Assembly: GCA_007116865.1 (NCBI GenBank)
Contig: SKHR01000045.1
Coordinates: forward strand, 1-10,307
Direction: 5' to 3'
From: Marinospirillum sp.
GTDB lineage: Bacteria > Pseudomonadota > Gammaproteobacteria > Pseudomonadales > Halomonadaceae
Length of the DNA stretch: 10,307 nt
The position numbers and the translations under genes were made by a program. Below, one piece after another: positions 1-6,406 of the stretch (the stretch's first letter is position 1; every line of letters starts with the position of its first letter). The notes beneath the pieces are model-generated. The model worked only from the letters and a program-made list of their open reading frames with translations, did not search any database and was not told the origin of the DNA.

Positions 1-2563
1 GCATCGACTCAAGCTGTTTGGCTTCTTGAGCTTCATACTCTTTCGGTGTGACCTCCCAGTAACTCAGCTGGGCAAACTCTTCGGGTGTATAACCGGCTGG
101 TTCGTTGATGGCGGCATTAAACTCCAAAAAAGCACCGGTTTCGAAATCATTCATAGCGATGCCGACGGGGGAGCCTTCAAAAAGTCCTCTGAACTTTGCT
201 TCTTCAGCTTCAAGGCGCCTTTTTTGGGTCTCCTGCTCAGTGATGTCACGGTTGACGCCGACCACCCGGATCACTTGACCGTCGGAATCTCGAATGATCC
301 GTGCATCACAGTGAAGGATGCGTTCTGCCTGGTCAGATTGGCGCAGAATAGGAAAGTTGAAAACCAATTTAGATTGATCTTTTAACGCGGCTTCGAAGGC
401 GGCCTCGACATCGGCGCGTTTTTCTGGAGTCAGTGCTTGCCGCCAGTCCTCAAGCTGACCACTGAATGCTTCTGGCTCGATACCATAGATCAGAAACATG
501 CCTTCATCCCAGTCCATCACCTGGGTGGTCAGATCATAATCCCAGATGCCAAGTCCTGCGGACTCTGTGGCTAAAAGCAATCGCTCTCGACTTTCACTTA
601 GAAGGGCTTCTTTCTCTTTTAGTGAGCTGATATTGATGTGGGTGCCCATCATGAATGCGGGTTTTCCCTGGGCGTCGAGATCGGTCACCTTGCCACGCCC
701 TTGAACCCACACCCATTGCCCCTGCGCATTTTTCAGGCGGAATTCAACCGTGAACCCTTCGCCTCTTTCAACACACTGGCTGATTTCCTGCATGGTGCCA
801 GTGATGTCGTCAGGGTGCATCAAGCGCTGAAACCGGTCCAGTGACATGGCGAAGGCGTCAGCGTCATAACCTAACTGCTGATAGGTTTCAGGCGACCACT
901 TGACTTCGTTGGTGTGCAGGTCCCAGCTCCAAAGGCCTGTGCCCGTCGCTTCCATGGTGAGCTGAAAACGAGTGCGCGTTTCTTCCAGTGCGAGCTGTTC
1001 CTGCTTGCGCTCGGTGATATCGTAGATGTATCCATTCCAAGTAATTGAGCCGTCGGGCAAGTGATTTGGCGTCGCTCTTCCTTCAAGCCAGCGCTCACCT
1101 TTGGCTGGGTGTAAATAGCGATATTCCACTTCCCAGACTTGGAGTTTGTCAGCGGAGATAGCAATGCTTTGGCTCACTCGCGCCTGGTCATCTGGGTGGA
1201 GTCTTTCCAAAATAGGGCTGGCATCTTCACTGACTTCATCCGACGTAAAACCATAAACATCCAGCATGCCTGAAGTACTAAAGGGAAAGCAGCTACGGCC
1301 ATCCGGATAAAGCCGGTACTGGTATAGTACGCCCGGTGTATTTTCCGCCAGTTCGTCGAGCTGACGTTTTTGTTCATACTCTTCGGTGACATCTGTATGT
1401 GTGCCAATCACACGTAATGGCTCGCCATTGGCATCAACACTGAAAACCTTGCCGCGATCTAAAATCCACTTGTAGCGGCCATTTTTACAGCGCACTCGGT
1501 GGGTGTTTTCGTAAAGTGGGGTCTGGCCTTTAAAGTGTTTTTCGATATCAGCAAAAACAGCATCCTTATCATCAGGGTGAATGCGGGAAGACCATTCATC
1601 GAGTGAGTGACCCACTTCTTCTTCGGTATAACCCAGCATGGATTTCCAGGTGGGAGAAAAGTAAACCTCACTGGTTTGCGCATTCCAGTCCCAAACGCCC
1701 AGCTCAGTGCCCTCTAAAACGGCTCTCCAGCGACTTTCTTGATCATGAACCTGCTCAAGCCGGTTAAGCTCATTTTCCTGGTGCTGGATCCAATCTAGCC
1801 AGTGTTCGTAGACCATCGCCAAGAGTTGTTTTTGATGCAGCAGGCCTTTGACTTCGCCCTTTGGGTTGATGATTGCCAGGCGCTTGAGCCGATGGGTGCG
1901 GGTGAGTTCGAGGGCTTTTTGCAGTGTTTGGTCTTCTTGAATGCTGATCACAGGAAAAGAAATCAGCGGCTGGATCGGCTGGTCTTCATCGACTTGATCT
2001 TTAAGCGCGCGCGTGATGTCCGCCAGAGTGATGATGCCAAGCGTCTGATTTTCAGATTGAATCAGTGCCGCAGAGTGCCCGGCGGTGTGCAGCTTCAGCA
2101 TGGCTGCTTTTAGTGAATCTTTTTCCTGAAGCCAGGAAAACTCAGCAATATTGACCAGCTCTTTGATTTTTCTCACACCCGCAAGACTTTTAGGATCTAA
2201 ATGAGTGAGCAGGTCGGTGTAGCTGATAATGCCCATCAGCTGCTGCTGATCATCTAACAAGCAGAGGTGTTCAGTAGAGGCGCACTGAAGCTCGGCCATC
2301 GCCTGACTCAGTGTGGCGGTCTGAGGCAGGCAGGGCACTGGTGGCAGGTTGGCTTGTTTAAGCGGCTGATGGAAGTCAAATCCTGTCAGACGAAGACTGA
2401 TTGCCACCGAGCTGGTAATGATGCGAAGCTGATCGTCACCGAGCACCACAACCGAGTGAAAGTGCTGGTCAGCCATTAGATTAACGGCTTCTTGAACAGA
2501 GTCTTCCTGCGTCAGGGTTTTGACTTGAGTGGTGGCGAGGTTCATGAGAGAGGGTGAAAACAT
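1..2563 (-). CDS. Multi-domain CBS/PAS sensor protein, N-terminal ~854 residues (C-terminus off the left edge)
   Basis: One uninterrupted minus-strand reading frame runs from ATG at 2563 to the window edge without a stop. The start is backed by GAGGA at 2574-2570, six bases upstream. No signal peptide or membrane segment is seen, so the protein is probably cytoplasmic. Four CBS motifs come first (about residues 8-58, 70-122, 136-187, 200-251). They are followed by a charged linker (252-277) and PAS domains at about 278-395, 402-518, 528-648, 655-775 and 786 onward. The PAS repeats show family hallmarks: W-x-W near the start, LGY or a variant, a HPDD motif (first three), and D(I/V)TE endings typical of PAC segments. 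CBS pairs commonly bind adenine nucleotides, and PAS_3-type domains bind small ligands or mediate dimerisation. The output domain is not visible; GGDEF/EAL or a histidine kinase would be usual. It is divergent from the amino-acid transporter operon. Domain assignment is firm; function is inferred. Confidence 0.9.
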   Translation of the reverse strand, partial: MFSPSLMNLATTQVKTLTQEDSVQEAVNLMADQHFHSVVVLGDDQLRIITSSVAISLRLTGFDFHQPLKQANLPPVPCLPQTATLSQAMAELQCASTEHLCLLDDQQQLMGIISYTDLLTHLDPKSLAGVRKIKELVNIAEFSWLQEKDSLKAAMLKLHTAGHSAALIQSENQTLGIITLADITRALKDQVDEDQPIQPLISFPVISIQEDQTLQKALELTRTHRLKRLAIINPKGEVKGLLHQKQLLAMVYEHWLDWIQHQENELNRLEQVHDQESRWRAVLEGTELGVWDWNAQTSEVYFSPTWKSMLGYTEEEVGHSLDEWSSRIHPDDKDAVFADIEKHFKGQTPLYENTHRVRCKNGRYKWILDRGKVFSVDANGEPLRVIGTHTDVTEEYEQKRQLDELAENTPGVLYQYRLYPDGRSCFPFSTSGMLDVYGFTSDEVSEDASPILERLHPDDQARVSQSIAISADKLQVWEVEYRYLHPAKGERWLEGRATPNHLPDGSITWNGYIYDITERKQEQLALEETRTRFQLTMEATGTGLWSWDLHTNEVKWSPETYQQLGYDADAFAMSLDRFQRLMHPDDITGTMQEISQCVERGEGFTVEFRLKNAQGQWVWVQGRGKVTDLDAQGKPAFMMGTHINISSLKEKEALLSESRERLLLATESAGLGIWDYDLTTQVMDWDEGMFLIYGIEPEAFSGQLEDWRQALTPEKRADVEAAFEAALKDQSKLVFNFPILRQSDQAERILHCDARIIRDSDGQVIRVVGVNRDITEQETQKRRLEAEEAKFRGLFEGSPVGIAMNDFETGAFLEFNAAINEPAGYTPEEFAQLSYWEVTPKEYEAQEAKQLESM

Positions 2564-2569
2564 CCGAAG

Positions 2570-2574
2570 TCCTC
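2570..2574 (-). promoter_or_regulatory. Ribosome binding site of the CBS/PAS sensor gene
   Basis: GAGGA on the minus strand ends six bases before the ATG at 2563. It favours this start over the in-frame ATG six codons further on (2545), which has no comparable site. Confidence 0.6.
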
Positions 2575-2699
2575 GATAGGTCACTGACGCATCTTTCTGT
2601 TGAGCATAACATTTTTTCTTGGCCGGCATAGAGTAGAAGGGTATAAAAGGCATCAAACTAATGGGTTGTAGAGTTGAGATGCTGGGAGCAGGCGCTTTT

Positions 2700-2728
2700 T
2701 TGTTTCCATTAAAAAAACTTTTTAGTAT
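2700..2728 (+). promoter_or_regulatory. Candidate sigma-70 promoter of the transporter operon (distal)
   Basis: TTGTTT (2700-2705) and TAGTAT (2723-2728) are separated by 17 bases, inside the A/T-rich part of the divergent intergenic region. Both hexamers match the consensus only moderately. A second candidate lies just downstream, so which one is used cannot be decided by eye. Confidence 0.35.
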
Positions 2729-2746
2729 CCTTCCGCTTCATGACAG

Positions 2747-2766
2747 TTTGCTATCTTTGCTATTCC
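2747..2766 (+). promoter_or_regulatory. Tandem 9-base repeat giving two extended -10-like elements
   Basis: TTTGCTAT occurs at 2747-2754 and again at 2756-2763, a direct repeat with a period of nine bases. Each copy creates a TG-n-TAT arrangement: TGC-TATCTT with hexamer at 2752-2757, and TGC-TATTCC with hexamer at 2761-2766. These resemble extended -10 promoters, which need little -35 sequence. Transcription from the first would start near 2764, some 26 bases before the ATPase gene. The repeat is directly visible; the promoter role is inference. Confidence 0.35.
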
Positions 2767-2770
2767 ATTT

Positions 2771-2780
2771 TTGCATGCAA
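2771..2780. repeat. 10-bp perfect palindrome upstream of the operon start
   Basis: TTGCATGCAA is a perfect inverted repeat between the promoter-like elements and the first start codon. Its right end overlaps the AAGG ribosome binding site (2779-2782). Its location would suit an operator or a translation-blocking structure, but no known regulator site is recognised and a 10-base palindrome can occur by chance. Confidence 0.3.
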
Positions 2781-2789
2781 GGCCACTCA

Positions 2790-3602
2790 ATGACCTGTGC
2801 GATCGAAACTGACCCGTCTGAAGATGTTTCCGCCAAAAAACCACTGCGCTTGCAAGTGGTGGATCTGCATAAACGCTATGGCGATCATGAAGTGCTCAAG
2901 GGCATCTCTCTTACGGCGCGCCAGGGTGATGTGATTTCTATTTTGGGCTCCAGTGGTTCAGGGAAATCAACTTTTTTACGCTGTTTGAACCTGTTGGAGC
3001 ACCCCTCGCAAGGGGAAATCCACCTGTCCGGAGAACAGCTCAGGCTTAAACCCAATCGGCACCAGGAACTCGAAGCGGCTGATCGTAAGCAGCTGGAAGG
3101 TTTTCGTGCGCGCATGGGATTTGTGTTCCAGAATTTTAATCTGTGGCCGCACTTGAATCTGCTGGAAAACCTGGCCTTGGCACCGACCCAGGTGCTTCGC
3201 CTGAGCAAAGCTGAAGCCCGTGATCGTGCCGCTGCTTTGCTCAAGCGGGTCGGCTTGTCTGGTAAGGAAAAAGCCTACCCTTTGCAACTTTCTGGCGGTC
3301 AGCAGCAGCGGGTGGCGATCGCACGAACCCTGGCAATGGAGCCAGAGGTGTTGCTCTTTGATGAACCAACTTCAGCTTTAGATCCTGAGCTGGTCAATGA
3401 GGTGCTTGGTGTGATGCGCAGCCTGGCTGAAGAGGGGCGCACCATGCTGATCGTGACTCATGAAATGCGTTTTGCCCGGGATGTGTCCAGTGAAGTCATT
3501 TTCCTGCATCAGGGCAAAGTCGAAGAACAGGCCTCCCCCGAGGCTTTTTTCACCCAGCCGAATTCAACCCGGCTGCGTGAGTTTTTATCCAGCCATCGCT
3601 AG
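2790..3602 (+). CDS. hisP: Polar amino-acid ABC transporter, ATP-binding subunit (HisP family)
   Basis: This is the 270-residue nucleotide-binding subunit that powers import of a polar, probably basic, amino acid by hydrolysing ATP at the inner membrane's cytoplasmic face. All ABC motifs are present: Walker A GSSGSGKST (53-61), Q-loop Q114 in FVFQNFNLW, signature LSGGQ (167-171), Walker B LLFDEP (188-193) with E192, D-loop SALD (195-198) and switch His224. The line from DLHKRYG through DVISILGSSGSGKSTFLRC closely follows enterobacterial HisP. The ATG at 2790 has AAGG seven bases upstream and gives a length near the family norm of ~257. An in-frame ATG at 2775 and still earlier starts would add unconserved residues. 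Even so, about 14 residues precede the point where HisP normally begins. It is first in the operon, whereas in enterobacterial his transport operons the ATPase gene is last. The binding-protein gene follows after 37 bases. Confidence 0.93.
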   Translation: MTCAIETDPSEDVSAKKPLRLQVVDLHKRYGDHEVLKGISLTARQGDVISILGSSGSGKSTFLRCLNLLEHPSQGEIHLSGEQLRLKPNRHQELEAADRKQLEGFRARMGFVFQNFNLWPHLNLLENLALAPTQVLRLSKAEARDRAAALLKRVGLSGKEKAYPLQLSGGQQQRVAIARTLAMEPEVLLFDEPTSALDPELVNEVLGVMRSLAEEGRTMLIVTHEMRFARDVSSEVIFLHQGKVEEQASPEAFFTQPNSTRLREFLSSHR

Positions 3603-3639
3603 ATGGGTTGCGTTGATATTCCAATAGAAGGTGAAACCG

Positions 3640-4401
3640 ATGAAATCCAAGATGATGCAAAAATTGCTGGTGGGTGTCTTGAGCCTGAGCTGGCTGGTTG
3701 CCGGTACAGCGATGGCTGAGCGTTTGAGAATCGCGACTGAGGGCGCTTATGCCCCGTTTAACTTTATCGACAGCAGTGGTGAGCTGCGTGGTTTTGATGT
3801 TGATATCGCCTGGGCACTGTGTGAGCAGATGCAGGTTGAGTGTGAGCTGGTAGCCCAGGATTGGGACGGTATCATTCCCGGTCTGCAACAGCGCCGTTAC
3901 GATGCCATCATTGCTTCCATGTCGATCACACCTGAGCGTCAGCGTGTGATCAGCTTTACCGATCCCTACTACTCCAACGTGCTGGCCTTCATTGGTCCCA
4001 GAAATGTGGAGATGGCAACCGACGCTGAAAGTCTGCGTGGCAAAACCCTGGGTGCCCAGCGTGCCACCATCGCAGGTCAGTATTTAGAAGATACCCTGGG
4101 TCGTTACGTCAATGTGCGCCTGTATGACACGCAAGACAATGCTTACCTGGATCTGGCCAATGGCCGTCTGGATGGCATGGTGTCGGACAAGTTCCCGGCT
4201 TATGACTGGCTGCAGACAGACGCAGGGGCCGCATTTGAATTTAAAGGCGAAGATATCGACATTGATGACAAGATCGCGATCGCGGTGCGTCGTAACGACA
4301 ATGCCCTGCGCGAGCGCTTCAACCAGGCATTGCAAGCCATTGTTGAGTCTGGTGTTTACGCCGAAATCAATGCGCGTTACTTCCCCTTTTCCATCTACTA
4401 A
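3640..4401 (+). CDS. Periplasmic amino-acid-binding protein of the ABC transporter (HisJ/LAO type, SBP family 3)
   Basis: This is a 253-residue periplasmic receptor that captures the amino acid and delivers it to the permeases. A Sec signal peptide occupies residues 1-26: basic start, hydrophobic core, cleavage likely after AMA. There is no lipobox cysteine, so it should be a soluble periplasmic protein. Family signatures are EGAYAPFNF (34-42), GFDVDIAWALC (51-61), DAIIASMSITPERQ (88-101) and SFTDPYY (105-111). Cys61 and Cys68 align with the disulfide pair of HisJ and the lysine/arginine/ornithine-binding protein. Arg100 and Asp183 sit where those proteins bind the ligand's carboxylate and amino groups. 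This points to a basic amino acid, but the exact ligand cannot be read from sequence, so no symbol is given. The ATG at 3640 is preferred over GTG at 3631 because AAGG (3628-3631) then stands eight bases away. Permease genes follow within 20 bases. Confidence 0.93.
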   Translation: MKSKMMQKLLVGVLSLSWLVAGTAMAERLRIATEGAYAPFNFIDSSGELRGFDVDIAWALCEQMQVECELVAQDWDGIIPGLQQRRYDAIIASMSITPERQRVISFTDPYYSNVLAFIGPRNVEMATDAESLRGKTLGAQRATIAGQYLEDTLGRYVNVRLYDTQDNAYLDLANGRLDGMVSDKFPAYDWLQTDAGAAFEFKGEDIDIDDKIAIAVRRNDNALRERFNQALQAIVESGVYAEINARYFPFSIY

Positions 4402-4420
4402 GCGTGTTTGATCGCTAGTG

Positions 4421-5098
4421 ATGGATTTACATGGATTTGGCCCGCTGCTGCTGGCGGGCACCTGGATCACGCTCAAGCTGGCATTTGTCAGCTTGATTTT
4501 TGGTCTGCTGATCGGCCTGCTGGTGGCTCTGGCCAAACGCTCCGAGCGTCTCTGGCTGCGTGCGCCTGCCACGGCCTATACCACCTTGATGCGTGGCTTG
4601 CCCGAGCTGCTGCTGGTGCTGATCATCTACTTCGGCATCACCGAGCTTTTGCTGCGGTTGTTCGACTGGTACGTTGAGATCAGTGCCTTTACCGCCGGGG
4701 TGGCCGCGTTATCCATCGCATTTGGGGCCTATGCCGCTGAAGTGTTTCGTGGCGCCATGCAGGAGTTACCTAAAGGCCAGGTCGAAGCGGCTCAGGCTTT
4801 GGGGCTTAGCCCCTGGGCGATTTTTTATCTGGTCATGCTGCCGCAGTTGTGGCGTTTGGCGCTGCCGGGGTTGGGCAATCTCTTTTTGGTCCTGCTCAAA
4901 GACACCGCTTTGGTGTCTGTGATCGGTTTGAATGATTTGATGCGTCAGGCCTACGTGGCAGCCGGGTTTACCAAGCTGCCCTTTACTTTTTATCTGGCCG
5001 CAGCCGCTATTTATCTGTTGCTCACGATTGTCTTCATGCAGCTGTTGCGTTGGATGGAGCAGCGTGCCAACCGGGGTTATGCCGAGGGGCGACACTGA
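4421..5098 (+). CDS. hisQ: Polar amino-acid ABC transporter permease (HisQ type)
   Basis: This is a 225-residue inner-membrane permease of the HisMQ (BPD_transp_1) family, one of two that form the translocation path. About five hydrophobic segments are visible near residues 9-38, 55-80, 88-108, 147-175 and 186-210. The conserved stretch MRGLPELLLVLIIYFG (57-72) corresponds to the family's RGxPxLxxL motif. The EAA loop that contacts the ATPase lies at about 111-143 and carries VEAAQALGL (121-129). The ATG at 4421 is used; a GTG directly before it (4418) would add one residue, and neither has a strong ribosome binding site. The gene begins about 19 bases after the binding-protein stop. Its TGA at 5096-5098 overlaps the next gene's ATG, so the two permeases are translationally coupled, as expected for a heterodimer. 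Confidence 0.9.
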   Translation: MDLHGFGPLLLAGTWITLKLAFVSLIFGLLIGLLVALAKRSERLWLRAPATAYTTLMRGLPELLLVLIIYFGITELLLRLFDWYVEISAFTAGVAALSIAFGAYAAEVFRGAMQELPKGQVEAAQALGLSPWAIFYLVMLPQLWRLALPGLGNLFLVLLKDTALVSVIGLNDLMRQAYVAAGFTKLPFTFYLAAAAIYLLLTIVFMQLLRWMEQRANRGYAEGRH

Positions 5099-5919
5099 TG
5101 GACTGGTTATGGGTCGTCTCGGACTGGTTGCAGGCTTTGGCCGCAGGGCATGAGCCCTGGGAAAGTTATGCGCGTTATTTCCCCCAGTTGATGCAAGGGG
5201 TGTGGCTGACCCTGCAACTGGTGGTGTTATCAGGAATCGCTGGTTTCATCCTCGCGATTCCCCTGGCGTTGATGCGGGTGTCTGATCGCGCCTGGTTATG
5301 GGTGCCCGCCTACAGCTATATCTTCTTCTTTCGTGGCACCCCCTTGTTGGTGCAGATTTTTCTGGTTTATTACGGGCTGTCTCAGTTTGAGTGGCTGCGC
5401 CAGAGTGGCTGGTTGTGGAATGAGGTTTTATCTCATGCCTACTGGTGTGCCATCATCACCTTCAGTCTGCACACTGCGGCCTATATCGCCGAGCTGTTTC
5501 GCGGGGCGCTGCAATCCATCCCCAAAGGTGAGGTGGAGGCAGCCAGAGCCTTGGGTTTGTCGCACCGCCAGCAGTACAGCCGCATCCTGTTGCCAAGAGC
5601 CTTTGGCATGATTCTGCCTGCCTATGGTAACGAGGTCATCCTGATGCTCAAAGGCAGCGCGCTGGCATCGACCATCACCCTATTGGATCTGATGGGTGCC
5701 ACACGCAATGTGATCGCGCGAACCTATATGACGCTGGAGTTTTTCCTCTTGGCCGGGGTTTTGTACCTGTTGATTGCGGCGGTTTTTATCGGTCTGTTTC
5801 GTGTGTTGGAAAAGGCTTATAACGCGCACCAACACGCCGTGCGTCTGCCTTTGAATCAAATTGATCCACAATTGCGTGATGAACATTTGCGCCAACAGGT
5901 GAAGGAGGATCGACCTTGA
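5098..5919 (+). CDS. hisM: Polar amino-acid ABC transporter permease (HisM type)
   Basis: This is the 273-residue second permease of the transporter. It has the HisM-type longer N-terminus, then FRGTPLLVQIFLVYYG (78-93), the EAA loop around 136-168 with VEAARALGL (146-154), and the segment GSALASTITLLDLMGATRNV (186-205), strongly reminiscent of HisM/AotM. Hydrophobic segments fall near 36-58, 72-95, 115-133, 168-198 and 212-236. The start is the ATG at 5098 inside TGATG, with GAGGGG at 5084-5089 as ribosome binding site. An upstream TTG at 5050 would only add residues lying inside the hisQ frame. A hydrophilic tail of about 33 residues follows the last membrane segment. That is longer than in E. 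coli HisM, as recalled, and its role is unknown. The stop codon TGA (5917-5919) overlaps the acetyltransferase start. Confidence 0.91.
   Translation: MDWLWVVSDWLQALAAGHEPWESYARYFPQLMQGVWLTLQLVVLSGIAGFILAIPLALMRVSDRAWLWVPAYSYIFFFRGTPLLVQIFLVYYGLSQFEWLRQSGWLWNEVLSHAYWCAIITFSLHTAAYIAELFRGALQSIPKGEVEAARALGLSHRQQYSRILLPRAFGMILPAYGNEVILMLKGSALASTITLLDLMGATRNVIARTYMTLEFFLLAGVLYLLIAAVFIGLFRVLEKAYNAHQHAVRLPLNQIDPQLRDEHLRQQVKEDRP
5902..5908 (+). promoter_or_regulatory. Strong ribosome binding site that fixes a TTG start
   Basis: AAGGAGG is a near-perfect Shine-Dalgarno sequence, seven bases before the TTG at 5916. It lies inside the 3' end of the hisM frame and is the best ribosome binding site in the operon. 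It supports a TTG start overlapping the hisM stop codon (TTGA) rather than a start further inside. Confidence 0.75.
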
Positions 5920-6395
5920 TCCGGGTGCAACGGGCCGACCTGAGCCAACCTCAGCAGGCCAGTGACTGGCTGCAATTGATGAATGAATATGCCCAGCATC
6001 CGATGGGGGGTGCGCAACCCTTATCGCCGCAAGTATGTGAGTCTTTACCCAGGCTGTTGTCTGAGCGAGCGGGTGCTTTTCAGTTTCTGGCCTATGTCGA
6101 ACAGCGTCCCGTCGGGGTGTTGAATGCATTTGAGGGGTTTTCCACCTTCAAAGCTCGTCCGCTGATGAATATCCATGATGTGATCGTCACGGCGGATCAT
6201 CGTGGCAGTGGTGTAGCCGCCGCGCTGTTTGATGCGGTGACCGAGCTGGCCCGTCAGCGTGATTGCTGCAAGCTGACGCTGGAGGTTTTGCAGGGTAATC
6301 TGGCGGCACAAAAGGCCTATCGTAAACTGGGTTTTGAGGCGTATCAGCTCGATCCAGCCATGGGGCAGGCACTCTTTTGGGGAAAACCGCTTTAA
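5916..6395 (+). CDS. GNAT-family N-acetyltransferase, last gene of the transporter operon
   Basis: This 159-residue protein has the GNAT fold pattern and should transfer an acetyl group from acetyl-CoA to an amine in the cytoplasm. Motif A spans about 87-105, with HRGSG (95-99) supplying the pyrophosphate-binding loop. Motif B spans about 120-140, with LEVLQGNLAAQKAYRKLGF, the usual N-x-x-A-x-x-x-Y-x-x-x-GF pattern. The N-terminal half is not diagnostic, so the substrate is unknown. The start is TTG at 5916, overlapping the hisM stop as TTGA and preceded by AAGGAGG. Cotranslation with an amino-acid importer suggests it modifies the imported amino acid, a derived polyamine or a toxic analogue; this is inference only. 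Its stop (6393-6395) overlaps the stop of the convergent tlyA gene. Family assignment is secure, role is not. Confidence 0.86.
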   Translation: MIRVQRADLSQPQQASDWLQLMNEYAQHPMGGAQPLSPQVCESLPRLLSERAGAFQFLAYVEQRPVGVLNAFEGFSTFKARPLMNIHDVIVTADHRGSGVAAALFDAVTELARQRDCCKLTLEVLQGNLAAQKAYRKLGFEAYQLDPAMGQALFWGKPL

Positions 6396-6406
6396 GTGGT
6401 TTTTTT
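6383..6406. terminator. Bidirectional intrinsic terminator containing both stop codons
   Basis: AAAACCGC (6383-6390) pairs with GTGGTTTT (6396-6403), eight pairs including one G-U in the plus-strand RNA, around the five-base loop TTTAA. On the plus strand the right arm continues into a run of seven T (6400-6406). On the minus strand the left arm supplies TTTT. The hairpin can therefore end both the transporter operon and tlyA transcripts. The stem is short and A/U-rich at its base, so strength is uncertain. Confidence 0.6.

Noticed and set aside
871..1683. Several short minus-strand reading frames within the sensor gene.
   Set aside because: They lie in another frame than the continuous CBS/PAS coding frame, and their translations show no family features.
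2661..2789. A 43-codon N-terminal extension of the ATPase.
   Set aside because: It would run through the promoter-like sequences and the palindrome, and HisP homologues have no such extension. The ATG at 2790 has a suitable ribosome binding site.
2564..2789. An ArgR binding site controlling the transporter.
   Set aside because: No pair of ARG boxes resembling TGAAT-n-ATTCA was found in this region.
3315..3322. GCGATCGC palindrome in the ATPase gene; another lies near 4270 in the receptor gene.
   Set aside because: It resembles the cyanobacterial HIP1 octamer, but two copies in G+C-rich coding sequence are expected by chance, and the genes are not cyanobacterial.
3555..3575. Hairpin CAGCCG / CGGCTG near the end of the ATPase gene, with a T run further on.
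   Set aside because: It is inside coding sequence, the stem has only six pairs, and the T run is not adjacent. A role in differential expression of the receptor is possible but unsupported.
5050..5097. An upstream TTG start for the second permease.
   Set aside because: It would overlap hisQ by about 49 bases with no ribosome site, whereas ATG 5098 has GAGGGG at good spacing and the common TGATG overlap.
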